Source: Septoria linicola (taxonomy: Eukaryota > Ascomycota > Dothideomycetes > Mycosphaerellales > Mycosphaerellaceae). Taken from it: 64,000 nucleotides of DNA. Position 1 is the first letter of the stretch. Each line of letters starts with the position of its first letter. The stretch lies in contig CP099425.1 of NCBI GenBank assembly GCA_024114885.1, positions 2,356,001 to 2,420,000 of the forward strand. Direction: 5' to 3'. A program made the position numbers and the translations under genes. Below are positions 45,187-57,456 of the stretch, piece after piece. The notes under the pieces were generated by a model that saw only the letters and a program-made list of their open reading frames with translations, had not been told where the DNA came from and searched no databases.

Positions 45187-46165
45187 CTATTGAGCGGCTG
45201 GCTCCTCGTCGTCGTCGTCGCCAGCAAGTGCGTTGCGCTTCTGGGTAATGCGCTCTTGTCTCCGCTCGCGGGCGGCCTTGGTCTTCGCACGCTTGGCGTC
45301 CATCTCTGCCTTGAGCTTCTCCTCACGGGCCTTCTCGGCCTTGGCCTTGTGAATCTGCAGCGAACACCGTCAGTTTGTTTGTTCAACTTTTGCGGACTGC
45401 GACCACGTGACGAGGTCGTCATGGATCTGGGAGGAGCTGAACTTACGTGCTCGACAAGAGCACGCTTGTGCTTGAAGGTGTTACCCTTGCTCAGGTGGTA
45501 GAGCTCGTGGTAAAGGTGCTTGTCAATCTTGCCGGCAGCACGGTACTTGACCAATAGGCGGCGGAGCACACGAAGGCGGCGCATCCACATAACCTGACTG
45601 TTCAGATTATCAGCAATTGTCCTTGTATGCAGTCCCCTCGACATCTTCCCCTCTCTGACCACTTCCACCGTGCTCCATGTCTCATCTGCTCATGTTTCTC
45701 TCCCCATTGTCTGATTTTTGGTGCAAACTTACGTTGGCATACGTGCATCGGCGGTACCCTTCCTCTTACCGAAACCACGGTGACGTCCAATGCGGCGAGC
45801 GGCGGTCAGCTCTCGGGCGCGGGCACGCGAGTGCATGGTGACTGGCTTGCGGATGATGAGGCCATCGGCAATTAGCTTGCGGATGGTCTGGCGTGAGTTG
45901 GCATTGGAGATCTCGTTGACCTCATTTGGGTCGAGCCAGATCTTGCGCTTTCCGGCACCAGTGACGGAGGCCGCCAGGCGCTTCTGGGTACGGAGGTTGA
46001 CCCTACAAGAGCCATTGTGTTAGTGATGGGGTCGTCTTTTTCTGTGGAAAGGTCTCGTTTTGCCGGTGCGTGCGAAGGAGGCGTGCGAGTCGGAGGAGCG
46101 CGGCAGCGGTGCCAGTTCGTGTCGTGTCCAGTGTGCATGTACGGCGTCTGCAATCGTACTTACAT
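45187..46165 (-). CDS. RPL19: 60S ribosomal protein eL19
   Basis: Four exons: 46164-46165, 45733-46002, 45447-45597 and 45187-45354; 196 aa, the usual size. The chain reads MVNLRTQKRLAASVTGAGKR, KIWLDPNEVNEISNANSRQT, GLIIRKPVTMHSRARARE, VMWMRRLRVLRRLLVKYR and ends DDDEEPAAQ. The first intron (161 bases) splits the start codon: exon 1 supplies AT and exon 2 supplies G. The other introns are 135 and 92 bases, longer than most here, as is common in fungal ribosomal protein genes. It belongs to the large subunit and contributes to an intersubunit bridge. Confidence 0.97.
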
Positions 46166-46857
46166 CTTGACGTCGTTGGGTGTTGATGGTCGGGTTGGTG
46201 CGAGAGCAGTCGTCGCTGAGATCACGACAGACGAGGTCAGACACACACGAAGCGAATTTGAGAGCGCCAAGATTGAGTGGGGAAGGAGCGAGCAAATGAG
46301 AATGTCACGTGAGGAGTTCCTTCTCAAACACGAACTTCGCTTGCAGCTGCAGCCTCTCATCACACGCGCACTAATTCTTTGCCATGCATATCGAGCACAG
46401 TTCTACGGGTCAGCCTACAGAGCACAGCAGAACACGCCAGAGTAGCATATGGGAATGCGCTATTTCTGGCACGATGACAATGTGCAATGGGATTAATGTA
46501 GCAGACACGCGGTGCACAGCTTTCACACTTGAGGACTTCTCTCGGATCATAACGTGATCATACAACTAACGAGACGATTAACACAGCTGAATGCAATAGC
46601 TATGTCGCGCCTGAATCTAGCCATGAAGCATCGCGATAATGCAGAGACAGATCATTCAGCGGTTGAGCAAGTACGAACCAGCAGCATGACCACTCCACAA
46701 GCACATCAACACGAAAATTGTCCTCTCCGAAGGCCACCCTAACAGGCAACAGTCGATGAGAATTATGATGGGGGATGTCTGGCAGGAAAGAATGCCTCTG
46801 CCTGGCAAAGTCACGGCCTAATCCCACAGTCACGCAGTCGTTTTTCAGGCGACACGC
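46166..46857. other. Intergenic, eL19 promoter side
   Basis: Holds the eL19 5' UTR and promoter. No convincing frame and no repeat seen. Confidence 0.5.
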
Positions 46858-47356
46858 TCAGCGAGGAAAAGGAGACTTACCGCGCGATCTGCGGATTTTC
46901 TTGTCTTTGTTGTTCTTGTTGCGGCTTTGTGTCTGAAAAGGTTTGCGCACTTTGACCCTCTTGAATTTCTTGATGATTTCTTCCATGGCCTTGTCGATGG
47001 TCGACTTTTTGGGCCTGTGGGCAGAGCCTCCGAATGTGCCGAGAGCTCTGGCTGTCCGCGAGTAGCGGAAGACTGGAACGGTTCCTGATTGACTGTTAGC
47101 ATTGTACGCTGGCACAGACTGGACAAGATCATCTGGACTTACCTTTGAGGAACTCTGGTGGTATGGGGCAGCACCGTTGGATGCGCCACTCCGCTATTGG
47201 GAGCTGTTTCTGGAATACCAACAGTCCTTCTTCTGGAGCTGATGGTGCTTCTTGAAGAAGTCTTTGAGCTGGTCCATCGTCAAGCTTCATATGACTGAAA
47301 GCATTGGCGATGCTGTGCTTTTCACGGCAGGGAGTAGGTGAGCTAGTCTCCTGCAT
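46858..47356 (-). CDS. Small hypothetical basic protein
   Basis: Two exons: 47143-47356 and 46858-47084; 146 aa. The 58-base intron has GTAAGT, a GCTAACA branch site and AATCAG, phase 1. The chain reads MQETSSPTPCREKHSIANAF, ...GLLVFQKQLPIAEWRIQRCC, ...GTVPVFRYSRTARALGTFGG, and ends in a very basic tail (KKFKRVKVRKPFQTQSRNKN...RSRGKSP). The basic tail could bind nucleic acid or target the nucleolus; this is inference. The frame stays open upstream to a possible start in the tandem-repeat region, but the ATG at 47356 follows an A-rich leader and is preferred. Family not recognised. Confidence 0.6.
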
Positions 47357-48731
47357 CTTGTGTGTCTTGTGATGGTGTTTTGCTTGTAGACTTGTGTTGT
47401 GTTGTGAGCTTTTGGTCTGGCAAAATCTGTTGTGATTGGTATTAGAAGAAGAGGAAGAGCAGGGAGACATGAGTGCCCTTTTCTGCTTGAGATTCGGAGG
47501 TGAGTTTTGAGGACATGGTACCGTTCCATGAATTGCCTGCTCAGGATAAGCTACTGGTGCGCCGCTGACCACCGCGGTGTGCAGCTTTCTTTGGAGAACG
47601 GTGAGAATCAGATGTCAGTAAGTTTTGAGGACAGTACCGCTCCAGGAACCGCCTACGGAACGCACTTGACTGCTTCACCGGTGGCCAGCATGGTGCGCGA
47701 CTCTCCTTGGAGATCAATGAAAATCAGCCACTGAGTTTTTGAGGACAGTCCCGCTCCAAGAATCGCCTGCGCAGCGCACTGGACTGTGATGCTGGAGGTC
47801 AGCACGGCGCGTAGGTACTATGCGAAGGCCGGCTGAAGTACTCATACTAGCTGTCAGCGAAACGATAGAAGACAACGACCACCGATAGGCACATCGTCTG
47901 ATGCACGTGCCTAAGGAACAAGAATGTCCAGCGAAATCAATCACCCAGTCCGAAGATCAGGATCTTGAATATCTCGGGAAACTACATAGCTACTGCAATA
48001 CGATTGCAGACTGTTGCAGGTCACCCTTGAGTCGTGCGCACAGCAAGGTGGTTTTGACTGTGTGGTCAATGCAGTAGTCGTTGCGAAGTGGTTGGCCAGC
48101 ATGAGCAGGTCATGCACGTGAAAATTCATTAGAGCAGCATCACTGCATCGTTGTGTGGAAAGCTCGACACACAAAGTTCTTTCAACGAGACGCCGTGCAA
48201 TCTGGTGCGGGTTCAGCATCCGAGAGGACGAGCCTGAAAATGTGTCAGCGTACGGAGTCGCCGCAGGGCAAGAATCAGGCAAGTACCCAATCTAGTAAGT
48301 GGACAATGTATATCGTCTAACTTAATAGTATTTCGTGGCTGCATGCACGTAGGTTTGAACGCCAAGCCCCGATCTCCTTTCGAACTTGATACGCTTCAGC
48401 GAGAGGAAGGCCGAGCAGAAGTCCACGCTGCGGTGCGAGACGCGCAATACAAAGCTACAAGACTTGAATCTGTGTGCGCCCATTGTCGAGCTGGGAAAAG
48501 ACCATCCGGCCGTACTGACTGCAATGTGAGCCCTCGTGGCCCAACCCTGCCAAGGCATCATACGACTGGCGAGATCTGCGAAAGTTCAAAGCCTCAGGCA
48601 TGTGGGCTGTAGATCAGCCAAAATCGCTAAATGTTGACAACACCACGAGTCTGGCGCTTTGGAGCCATACGACCAAGAATGGAGGCGCACTGGGTGCCTT
48701 TTGCACAAAAGACAGGCGAGGTCTGTGAAGC
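47357..48731. other. Intergenic with tandem repeats
   Basis: Contains three ~115 bp tandem units (47501-47830) and then about 900 bases without a convincing gene. The missing 5' end, including any signal peptide, of the cysteine-rich gene should lie here, but I could not identify it. Confidence 0.5.
47501..47830 (+). repeat. Three tandem ~115 bp repeats
   Basis: Units start at 47501, 47619 and 47732 with the shared opening T(G/A)AGTTTTGAGGACA and then a GTACCGCTCCAGGAATCGCC-like block, CGCACTGGACTG, GGTGGTCAGCATGG and CTTTGGAGA..GAAAATCAG. The third unit is truncated. Spacing is 118 then 113 bases. They lie upstream of the minus-strand gene at 46858-47356. Confidence 0.75.
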
Positions 48732-51159
48732 ATGGTCGCTCATCCTTTCATCCACAAGTCTCATCACTGCACACTGGTCAACATGCAGACTGACAATGCT
48801 AACTGCGGGGATTGTAACATTGCAGTAAGCTTGCAGCTCTCTTTACGGTAACGAAGAGCTTGATGCTAATCAGCCATATTCCAGTGCACCTCTCCATCGA
48901 TCTGCGTCAATGGCTCGTGTCAGACCCCTGTGCCCACATGCTCGTCCGAGCAAAAGCTATGTCCGGGCGGTTGCAAGAACATCAAGACTGATAATGTAAA
49001 CTGTGGTGACTGCGGAGTCGGAGTAAGGACAAGACCCCATCCAAATAGAACGAGCCTGGCACTGACTACTCCAAACTTAGTGTACCCTGCCCGCTACCTG
49101 TGTCAATGGCGCCTGCAAGACTCCCGAGCCTACGTGTAGCTCCGCTCAAAAGCTATGCTCAGGCAGCTGCAAGGATATTAAGACAGATGGTCTGAACTGC
49201 GGTGAATGTGGTGTTGGGGTAGGGACCTTCTCCTTGCCCACTTGCAAGAGCCTGATGCTAATCAACTACGCACTAGTGTGCCGCTCCGTCAACATGCGTC
49301 AACGGCGCCTGCAAAGCTCCTGAGCCTACCTGCACAGCGCCTGGTCGAAAGCTATGCCCAGGCGGCTGCAAGGATACCAATAACGACAATGCCAATTGCG
49401 GTGACTGTGGTGTCCAAGTAAAGACTATCTCCAACAGCATGACAGAGCCTGTTGCTGATCATCATTCTGCAGTGCCCCTACGATTCGACATGTTCAGGCG
49501 CCGTTTGCGGTTGCCCAAATGAGGGCGACTTGCTTTGCGAGAACCTAAGCGCCATGCCAGTCACTGGAGGCTGTGTCAGCAGACTCACAGATTCTCAAAA
49601 TTGTGGCGCATGCGGTAATGTGGTAAGTTACATCCTGCCCGCAACCGAACCTCTAGCTAAGACATATCCCGTTTGTAGTGTACAGGCGGAAAGTCTTGCG
49701 TTGATGCCGAATGCAAGTGCGGCGGAGAAAAGCCAATCGAGAAAGCGAATGGACAGTGTGTTGCCAACGACAACGACAACTGTGGTTCGCAGACTTCGCC
49801 GTAAGTTATACATCTCCAACCCATATCGCGCTTCTTGACTGACATGTGAGATCGGTAGTGCGATGTCAGATCCTCCACATGCAAGAAAGGCTCTTCCGGA
49901 TTCTTCTCTTGCGAGAAGTTCTGTCAGGCCGAGCCGTAAACTTGCTCTGCATCCATGCCATGCGTAAGCTCGCATATTATGGTCATAGATGGTACCGTGC
50001 TGACGTTGTTCAAGTGCAAATACACCAACCGGAAGTGCTACACTGCTCCAGGTGCTAGCAATAGCGCGTGCACAGATCCTCAAAACATCGTCTGTCCCGC
50101 AGAGACCCCAGTCAAGAGTCCAAGTGGAGACTGTGTGGCAAGCAACGATGATAATTGCGGCACGTTTGGCGTCAAGGTATGTTGTGACCTCACTGCTCAT
50201 ATCAGATTCTCGACTAACTCGTGTTGTCAATCGTAATGCGATACCAGGTCGGAAAAGTGCACCTTCAATACCTTCACCAAAACGGATTACTGCAGAGCAT
50301 TCTGTAACAGCGGACCTGGAGGCTGTGATCTCGGGAGTGGTTATGACTGCGTGAGTTTCACCCGTTCTCTTTTGTGATATCTGGTCAAAGACTCTTCCTA
50401 ACACTCTCCACAGTGTGGGTTCACCAATCGCATATGTTTGAGAAATGGTTTCGGAGGCGGTCAGAGTTGCTCGGATATCCCAGAAGGATGTACTCGCGAA
50501 GCTCCAGTAAAGTACGAAGATGGATCATGCAGGGCAAGCACCAACGACCGCTGCGGACGAATCAGCCAATCTGTAAGCTTCGAATCATTCGCCCGTACTG
50601 CTTTACTTGCTAACATTCCTTGACAATATAGTGCATTACGGGCGTGGAAGAATGCATCAACAACCAGTGCAAATCTTGTCAGTCCCAGGAGTCCGGATTT
50701 TGCAGCGACTATACGCCCTGCGTGAGTATCATAGAAGTTGAATCTTGAATATTGTTATTCAATGACCTAGATTCGGATTCAATTCAATTACTGAATTGAA
50801 TCGCAATATTCACTCTAAATATTCAATGATCATCTATATACGTAGTAGTAATAACTTATTCTATAGCGCTATCTACTATAATCTCGGTAATACCTAACTT
50901 CTACTAACTTTTAGTATATTTAGACTAAGTTATAGTAGTACCGTCGAGCTACGAGCGTATCTATTAAAAGTAGAGAGCGTTAGCTACTATATAATATTAA
51001 GGAAGGTATAGCGTAGTAAAGAAGAATAAGGGATTAATCTTAAATATCTTATATATATAGTATAGTAGTAATATACTAGGAACTAAATATAAAGTTAATT
51101 AAGTTAGTTATCTAAGAAGAGAAGAAGGAGAAGTAAGATATACCTTTTACTAAGCCTTA

Positions 51160-51436
51160 TATTAAGAATGTATCCTAGATAGTTAGTCTAGATATAGACT
51201 TCTAAGCATAGTTCTAGATACCTAAGGTATCTACCTAAGGCTTAGTAAGAGGTATATCTTACTTCTCTTTCTTCTCTTCTTAGATAACTAACTCAATCAA
51301 CTTTGTATTTAGTTCCTAGTATATTACTACTATACTATATATATAAGTTAGTTTAAGATTAATCCCCTATTCTTCTTTACTACGCTATACCCTCCTTAAT
51401 ATTATATAGTATATAATACGCTCTCTACTTTTAATA
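51160..51436 (+). repeat. 5' LTR of the copia element
   Basis: 277 bp, starting TATTAAGAATGTATCC and ending CTCTACTTTTAATA. It differs from the 3' LTR at 12 positions by my count, all transitions in CpA/TpG contexts. Confidence 0.93.
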
Positions 51437-51453
51437 GGTTATAAGCCCGGGTT
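51437..51453 (+). other. Putative primer-binding site, half-tRNA type
   Basis: GGTTATAAGCCCGGGTT directly follows the 5' LTR. Allowing one G-to-A change (GGTTATGAGCCC), it complements the anticodon arm of initiator methionine tRNA, as in Drosophila copia and several fungal copia elements, rather than the tRNA 3' end. The tRNA match is from memory. Confidence 0.6.
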
Positions 51454-51899
51454 TATATACTAAATAGGAGCAACCTATATTAGTATAGGTTACTTATATC
51501 CCTTATAGTTTATAGAAAACATTTAGGGCCTAGAAGTTTCTCTAACTATATTACTAACGAAGCTAGTTTACACCTAGTAGTATATAAGTTAGTAAAGATC
51601 TCTATAAGACAGTAGTGTGTTTCTACTTTATTAATACCTACCTAGTTCTCTACTATTACACCTAGTATTACTAGAGTTAGAAGAGGCTACTTAGCCTTCC
51701 TACTACCTAGTAATAGAAACTCTACTAAGAGAGAAAGATCTAAGTCTTAGTAATTTCCTAAATACGAGGAATCTTTGTCCCTTAGAGCTAGTCTCCCTAC
51801 TATAAGAAATTACCCTTCTCTAGAATCCTTAGCTAGTCTAAAGTATTCTACTAATTATTTATTCTATTTACCTATTTCTATAATAGACTAAGAGGATAA

Positions 51900-54800
51900 G
51901 AAGAGCTAAAGGATTCTAATCCTAGACAGAACTAACTAGAAGAGATAGTTTAAGCTATAGATAGATAAGCTAGAAGGAAAGGACTAGTTCTAGGCAATTA
52001 GCTAACTAATTATTGGAGGGAACTTATATATAGTTTAGTAGGATACTAGTCTTCAGATATATGTTACTTAGAATTAACACTTCTTAAAAGACAATATAGT
52101 ATATAGGTTCAGTATTAGATATAGTATTAGTAAAGATAATAAGATAGAGCTAGAGACATAGTATGTTACTATACTAGTAGCTAAGATATAGGTAATTCTC
52201 TAGAACAAGTATAATAGAGTCCTAAAGTCCTATACTATAGGTCTAATTAAGTAGTTTGTTATATTTAGGATGTCACCTAATAAGACAATTAGGGAAGTAT
52301 AGAGACACCTTAGAGGCCTAGGTAAGAGGATTACTAAGATTAATCCTTAGGAAGCCTACTACTAGAGCTAAGAGAAAAGGCTAAAACATCTCCTATAGTC
52401 CCTACCTATATTATACTAAGTAGCTAAGGATACTATTATAACCTAACTATCCTTGGATATAGATACTATTCTCCTTCTACTTAAGTCCTAAGAGGTAAGA
52501 GATAATCTAGACAAGATAGATATAGGTCTAGCTATATTCTATTCTAGGTAGCCCTACTAAGGAAAGTCTCTACTAATATACTAGCTCTATAAGAAAGGGA
52601 AGTACTAGTTAAAGGATTGTCCTAACCTCTCTACTACTAAGGAACTATCCTAGTAGAGAAACAGTACTAAGAACTAGAAGGACCCTTAGAGATTATTCCT
52701 TAGAAGAAGGGTTAGAAGATCCTTTTTACTAAGAAATACTAGACATATTAAGAAAGCTATCTATAAGTCATTATTATATAATAAGCTAAAGAAGGTTGTC
52801 TAGAAAATAGATAAGTAGCTTTAAAGGATAGAAAAGTCTAGAAAGCTTCTAAAGAAAGGATTTTTAGCCTAGGAGTCTAGTTCTAGTTCTGATTCTAGAA
52901 CTTACTCTAGTTCTAGAAATAATAATAATTCCCTATTAGAAGATAATAACTAAGATAAGTTAGCCTATTCTATAATTAAGGCTAAAGGCAAGTTATTACC
53001 TTAAGAATAGCTCTTAGATTCCTATACCTTATCCTATATAACTAACTAACTATCCTTCTTTAGATTAGTAAAGCTACTAAGGAAGAAAGTATAGATTAAG
53101 GTAGGAGGAGGATACCTCTATATAACCTACTCTAGACTAGTATAGATAAAGGGAATCTTAGGAGGAGAAGTTCTACTTAATAGAGTACTATTTGTTCCTA
53201 ATCTTAGAGTAAATCTTATATTATAGGATTAGTTTAGTAAGTAATTTAGAGTCTAGAAGCCTGATTTCACTCTTACCTCCCTAGATAGCCAAATAGTTAT
53301 AAAGACCAAGCTAGTTAGAGGTGTTCTATTTATTAGTAAGATATTACCTCTCTTATAGGAAAAGTTATATTACTTACTATATAATCCTATAGAGGTTAAT
53401 AATGCCTATACTACTCTATTAGAGAAGGATCTAAAATAGTAGGAGCTATAGTATAGAAGATTTATATACTTTAGAAGAGGGTTACTCTTAAACCTTTATA
53501 AAGTTACTAACCTAAAAGAAAGAATTCTAATTCCTAACTAGGAAGAGTATAAGTATAGGATCTATATAATAGGTAAGATAAAGAAATACCTAAGTAAGTC
53601 TATTAAGAGAAGACCTGAAAGATTAGCCCTTATATTAGTAGATATCTATAGACTATTACTATTATTAGTAAAAGGTTTTATATAGTAGCTTAAGATTATT
53701 AATAACTTCTTAAGAAAGAAATAGGCATTTCTACTTAAGGCTAGATTAGATATACTAACTACTCTTTAGAACTAGAAGATCAAGGTAGAAAGGCAGTTAG
53801 TAGCACTCCTTAAGTCTATAAGGGCTAATAATGCTAGAGAGATTACTACTTTAATTAAATAGTAGGAGAAGGACTTTAGAATTACCCTTAAGCTAACTAA
53901 GGCCTATAATTCACTCTAGAATAGAGTAGTTAAGAGGTCTATCTAAACATTAGAGGCCTCTATTAGAGTAATGCTTAAAGAAAGTAAGATACCTATTAAG
54001 TTTTAGCTAGAAGCTCTTAAAGTATAGGTATATATAAGGAATAAGCTTCTAAATAGACCTAATATTAAGAGATTTAAGCTCTTACCTAATAAAGCTTTTA
54101 ATAAGATTAAACTAATAGTCTTCTACCTTAAGGTATAGGGATATAGAGCTGTAGTATATATAGATATAAGAGTATAGCCTTAGTAGGTAAAGAGTAATAA
54201 ACTAATAAACAGAGGAAAGGATACTATATTTATTAGATACTATAATAATATAGTAAAGGTATAGAAGTTCTAGGAGCTAGATATAAAGGCTATTAAATAG
54301 TATACTAATATAATCTTCTTTAAAGATAAGCTAGGTAGAGAATTAGACTTGAATATTAAGATTAAGAATCTCCCTAGTTTAGCTCTAGAAAGAAGACCTA
54401 TTAGAAGGCTAAGAACTATTAGCTAGCCTACTCTATAAGCTAGTAGGAGTACCCTAGGTGCTCCTAGTCTAGGCTAGTAGAAGCCTCCTCCCCCTTAGCT
54501 ATTAGTACAGGTTTAGGAAGGAAAGAAACTCTTTATATAACTTCTACCTCTATTAGAAGATATAGGAGAGTATAGAAAATTCCTAGACTAAGGGAAAGTT
54601 AAGAAAGAATCTAAGAATTCTGCCTAAGAAACTATAGAGGTAGATTAGGAGTAGATAGCTCTAAGGCAAACTCTTAGAAAGAGGAAAGCATCCTAAGAAC
54701 TTAATAGATTTAACTAGAAGCTAAAGCTAATTAGGCTTGAGCTAGATTAGAATAGTTAGCTAGATAAGGAAATGCTCCTAGAGTATTAGGCTTTCTTCTT

Positions 54801-56530
54801 AGCTATAAGCTCTATTAACCTAAGTATCCTATAGGACCTAGAATTCTTAGAGGAAGTTAAAGAGATTATATTCTTAGCTACTAAAGAAGTAGGAATATAT
54901 AAATAGAAGGTTCTAATCCTAAGGAACTATAAGGAAGTAGTAAGTAATCCTAAATAAGGTTATCTCTAGTAAGAAGCTATTTAGAAGGAGCTAGATATAC
55001 TTATAAGTAATAATACCTAGACTATAGTAGTCCTACTAAAAGGGGCTAACCTAGTTACCTTAAGATAGGTCTTTAATATTAAGAGAAAGCTTAGTAGAGC
55101 TATTAAAAAGTTCAAGGCAAGACTAGTTATAAGAGGGTTCTCTTAAAAGTATAGAGTAGACTATATAGAGACTTTTACCTCTATAGTTAGGTAGGATACT
55201 CTAAGAGGATTCATAGCTATAGTCTATAAGAAGGACCTAGTTCTATACTAAGTAGATATAAATAATATATTTATAGAGAGTACTCTATATAAGGACATCT
55301 ATATAATCCTACTACTAGGTATTAACCTACTAACTAGTATAGTCTTATAAGTTCTAAAGAGTCTCTATAGGCTAAAGTAAGCTATAAGAGACTAGAATTA
55401 GCTATATATATTAAAGCTAAAAGGAATAGGATTCAGACAATTAGAAGTAGACCTATGTCTTCTAATCTATAAGAAAAGGAAAGACCTAATAATCCTAATC
55501 TATATTAATAATATACCTATTACTATAGAGAGACTAGAAGATGTCCTCTAGTTTAAAGACTAACTTAGTAAGGTCTTTAAGATTAAAGATCTTAGAGAAC
55601 TAGACAAGATTCTTAGAATGAGACTAATAAGAAACAGACAGTAAGGCTAGCTGAAACTTAACTAGAAGCACTATATCTAAGAGAACCTAGCTAAGATAGG
55701 AATAGGTTAAGAGACTATATTACTAACTCTTTCACTAATAGACAGCTATAAAAGTCTAAAGCCTACTAGACCAAATAATGAAAGGTGTAACAAATAGGAG
55801 TACTAATCTATTATTAGAACATAGATATAGCTTATAACTATTATAAGACTAGACATTTTATTTGCTTTTAGAAGATTAAGCTCCTATATTAGTAATCTAA
55901 TAGTAGGACATATAAAGGCTCTAAAGAAGCTAACTAGATACCTAAGATTAAACCTAGACCTTAGTCTAAGATACTTAAGGAATAGTTAAGGCTTTCTTAC
56001 TAGATATATAGACTCTAACTATATAATAGACAAGACTAACAGAGTCTCAATCCTTAGATATGTCTTCTTCCTTTATAGTATACTAATCTCCTAGATAAGT
56101 AAGAAGTAGAAATCTATAGCTATATCTATAATAGAAGCTAAATATATAGCTATAGGTATATATATAAAATAGTTATAGTTCCTTAGTACTCTTTTAAGAG
56201 AGCTTGGATACCTAGAGTTAGTAGGAGAATGTTCTTACTAACTAAGGATCCTTAGTAACTAGGAAACTGTTACTAGAATCAGGCTAATTTAGCTAAAAGG
56301 TAATAACTAAGCTACTCTTACTCTAGTTAAGGACTTACATGTTTATAATAAGTCTAAACATATTAATATCTTATATAATACTATAAGAAAGCTCTAGTAG
56401 AACAGACTTATCTCTATAGAATATATAAATATAAAAGAGATAGTAGTAGATAGTCTTACTAAGCTAAAGAATAGACTATAGTTTTAGGAGTTTGTAAGGT
56501 AGCTCTACCTTGTATAAGAGATATATAAAA
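51900..56530 (+). pseudogene. Degenerate gag-pol of the copia element
   Basis: Many stops interrupt every frame, but domain relics can be read. A gag zinc knuckle with C-x2-C-x4-H-x4-C spacing, its Cys and His codons mostly mutated, is near 52570-52620. An integrase C-terminal region is at about 53560-54180. Reverse transcriptase is at about 55030-55640, where the YxDD active-site aspartates have become asparagines near 55500-55515 (GAT to AAT). RNase H is at about 55870-56520, ending near KHINILY. Each change is a G-to-A or C-to-T transition. Confidence 0.8.
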
Positions 56531-57179
56531 GATAACTCCAAGCCTTAGAGTTAAACTAAGAGGAGTCTAAAAGAAAGATTTTAGTTACTTGACTCCTCCT
56601 TAGTTAGACTTTATAAAGTCCTAAATGCCCTTACTAATATTAGACCTGTTACTAACTATAATATTACTATATAGTATCTAGCTAAACTAGACACTCCCTA
56701 AGGCTAAGTACTAGTTAATATTAAAGACCTCCTCTATAGTAGCTATTATCTCCTCTACTAGTATATAGTTACTCTACTCCCTAGCTTAATATAAGATCCC
56801 TATAGCTAAGAATAGTACACCCTAAAGACTATTAGGGAACTAAGAAGCTGTATAGAATGTAACTAAGTAGGGGACTAGGCTATAAGGAATCTAGAGAGCT
56901 ATTAGAATTAGCTATAAGAAAGGATAGGGGTAACTTACTAGATAGTCTATATCCTAAACAATCTACTCCTATATAAGAGAGGAGGAAGATCTTATAGAAG
57001 GCATTTCTTTTACCTTTTTATAGGAGATAGTAGTATAGAAAGTTTGTTAGATTAATAGTTAGTGCTGTCTAGTTATTAGTCTAAAAAGTAAGTACTTAAT
57101 AACTAATCAAGATTAGGACTAGTATTTGAGTACTATAGATAATCTATTAAAAGATCTAACTATATAGTATAAGTAGGAG

Positions 57180-57456
57180 TGTTAAGAATATATCCTAGAT
57201 AGTTAGTCTAGATATAGACTTCTAAGTATAGTTCTAGATACCTGAGGCATCTACCTAAGGCTTAGTAAGAGGTATATCTTGCTTCTCTTTCTTCTCTTCT
57301 TAGATAACTAACTTAATTAACTTTGTATTTAGTTCCTAGCATATTACTACTATACTATATATATAAGTTAGTTCAAGATTAATCCCCTATTCTTCTTTAC
57401 TACGCTATACCCTCCTTAACATTATATAGTATATAACACGCTCTCTACTTTTAATA
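57180..57456 (+). repeat. 3' LTR of the copia element
   Basis: 277 bp, starting TGTTAAGAATATATCC and ending CTCTACTTTTAATA. A purine-rich stretch (AAGTAGGAG) immediately precedes it and is the likely polypurine tract. Confidence 0.93.

Larger units (their letters stand above)
51160..57456 (+). mobile_element. Full-length Ty1/copia-type LTR retrotransposon, RIP-degraded (inner layer)
   Basis: 6297 bp with 277 bp direct LTRs, flanked by CCTTA at 51155-51159 and 57457-57461. The LTR termini read TG/TA...TA, consistent with an original TG...CA. Relic domains on the plus strand come in the order gag zinc knuckle, integrase, reverse transcriptase, RNase H, the Ty1/copia order. The interior is very AT-rich, lacks long frames and is full of TAG/TAA, with CA and TG dinucleotides visibly scarce. 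It cannot encode functional protein. Confidence 0.93.

Noticed and set aside
51160..57456. Ty3/gypsy retrotransposon
   Set aside because: The integrase relic precedes the reverse transcriptase relic, which is the Ty1/copia order.
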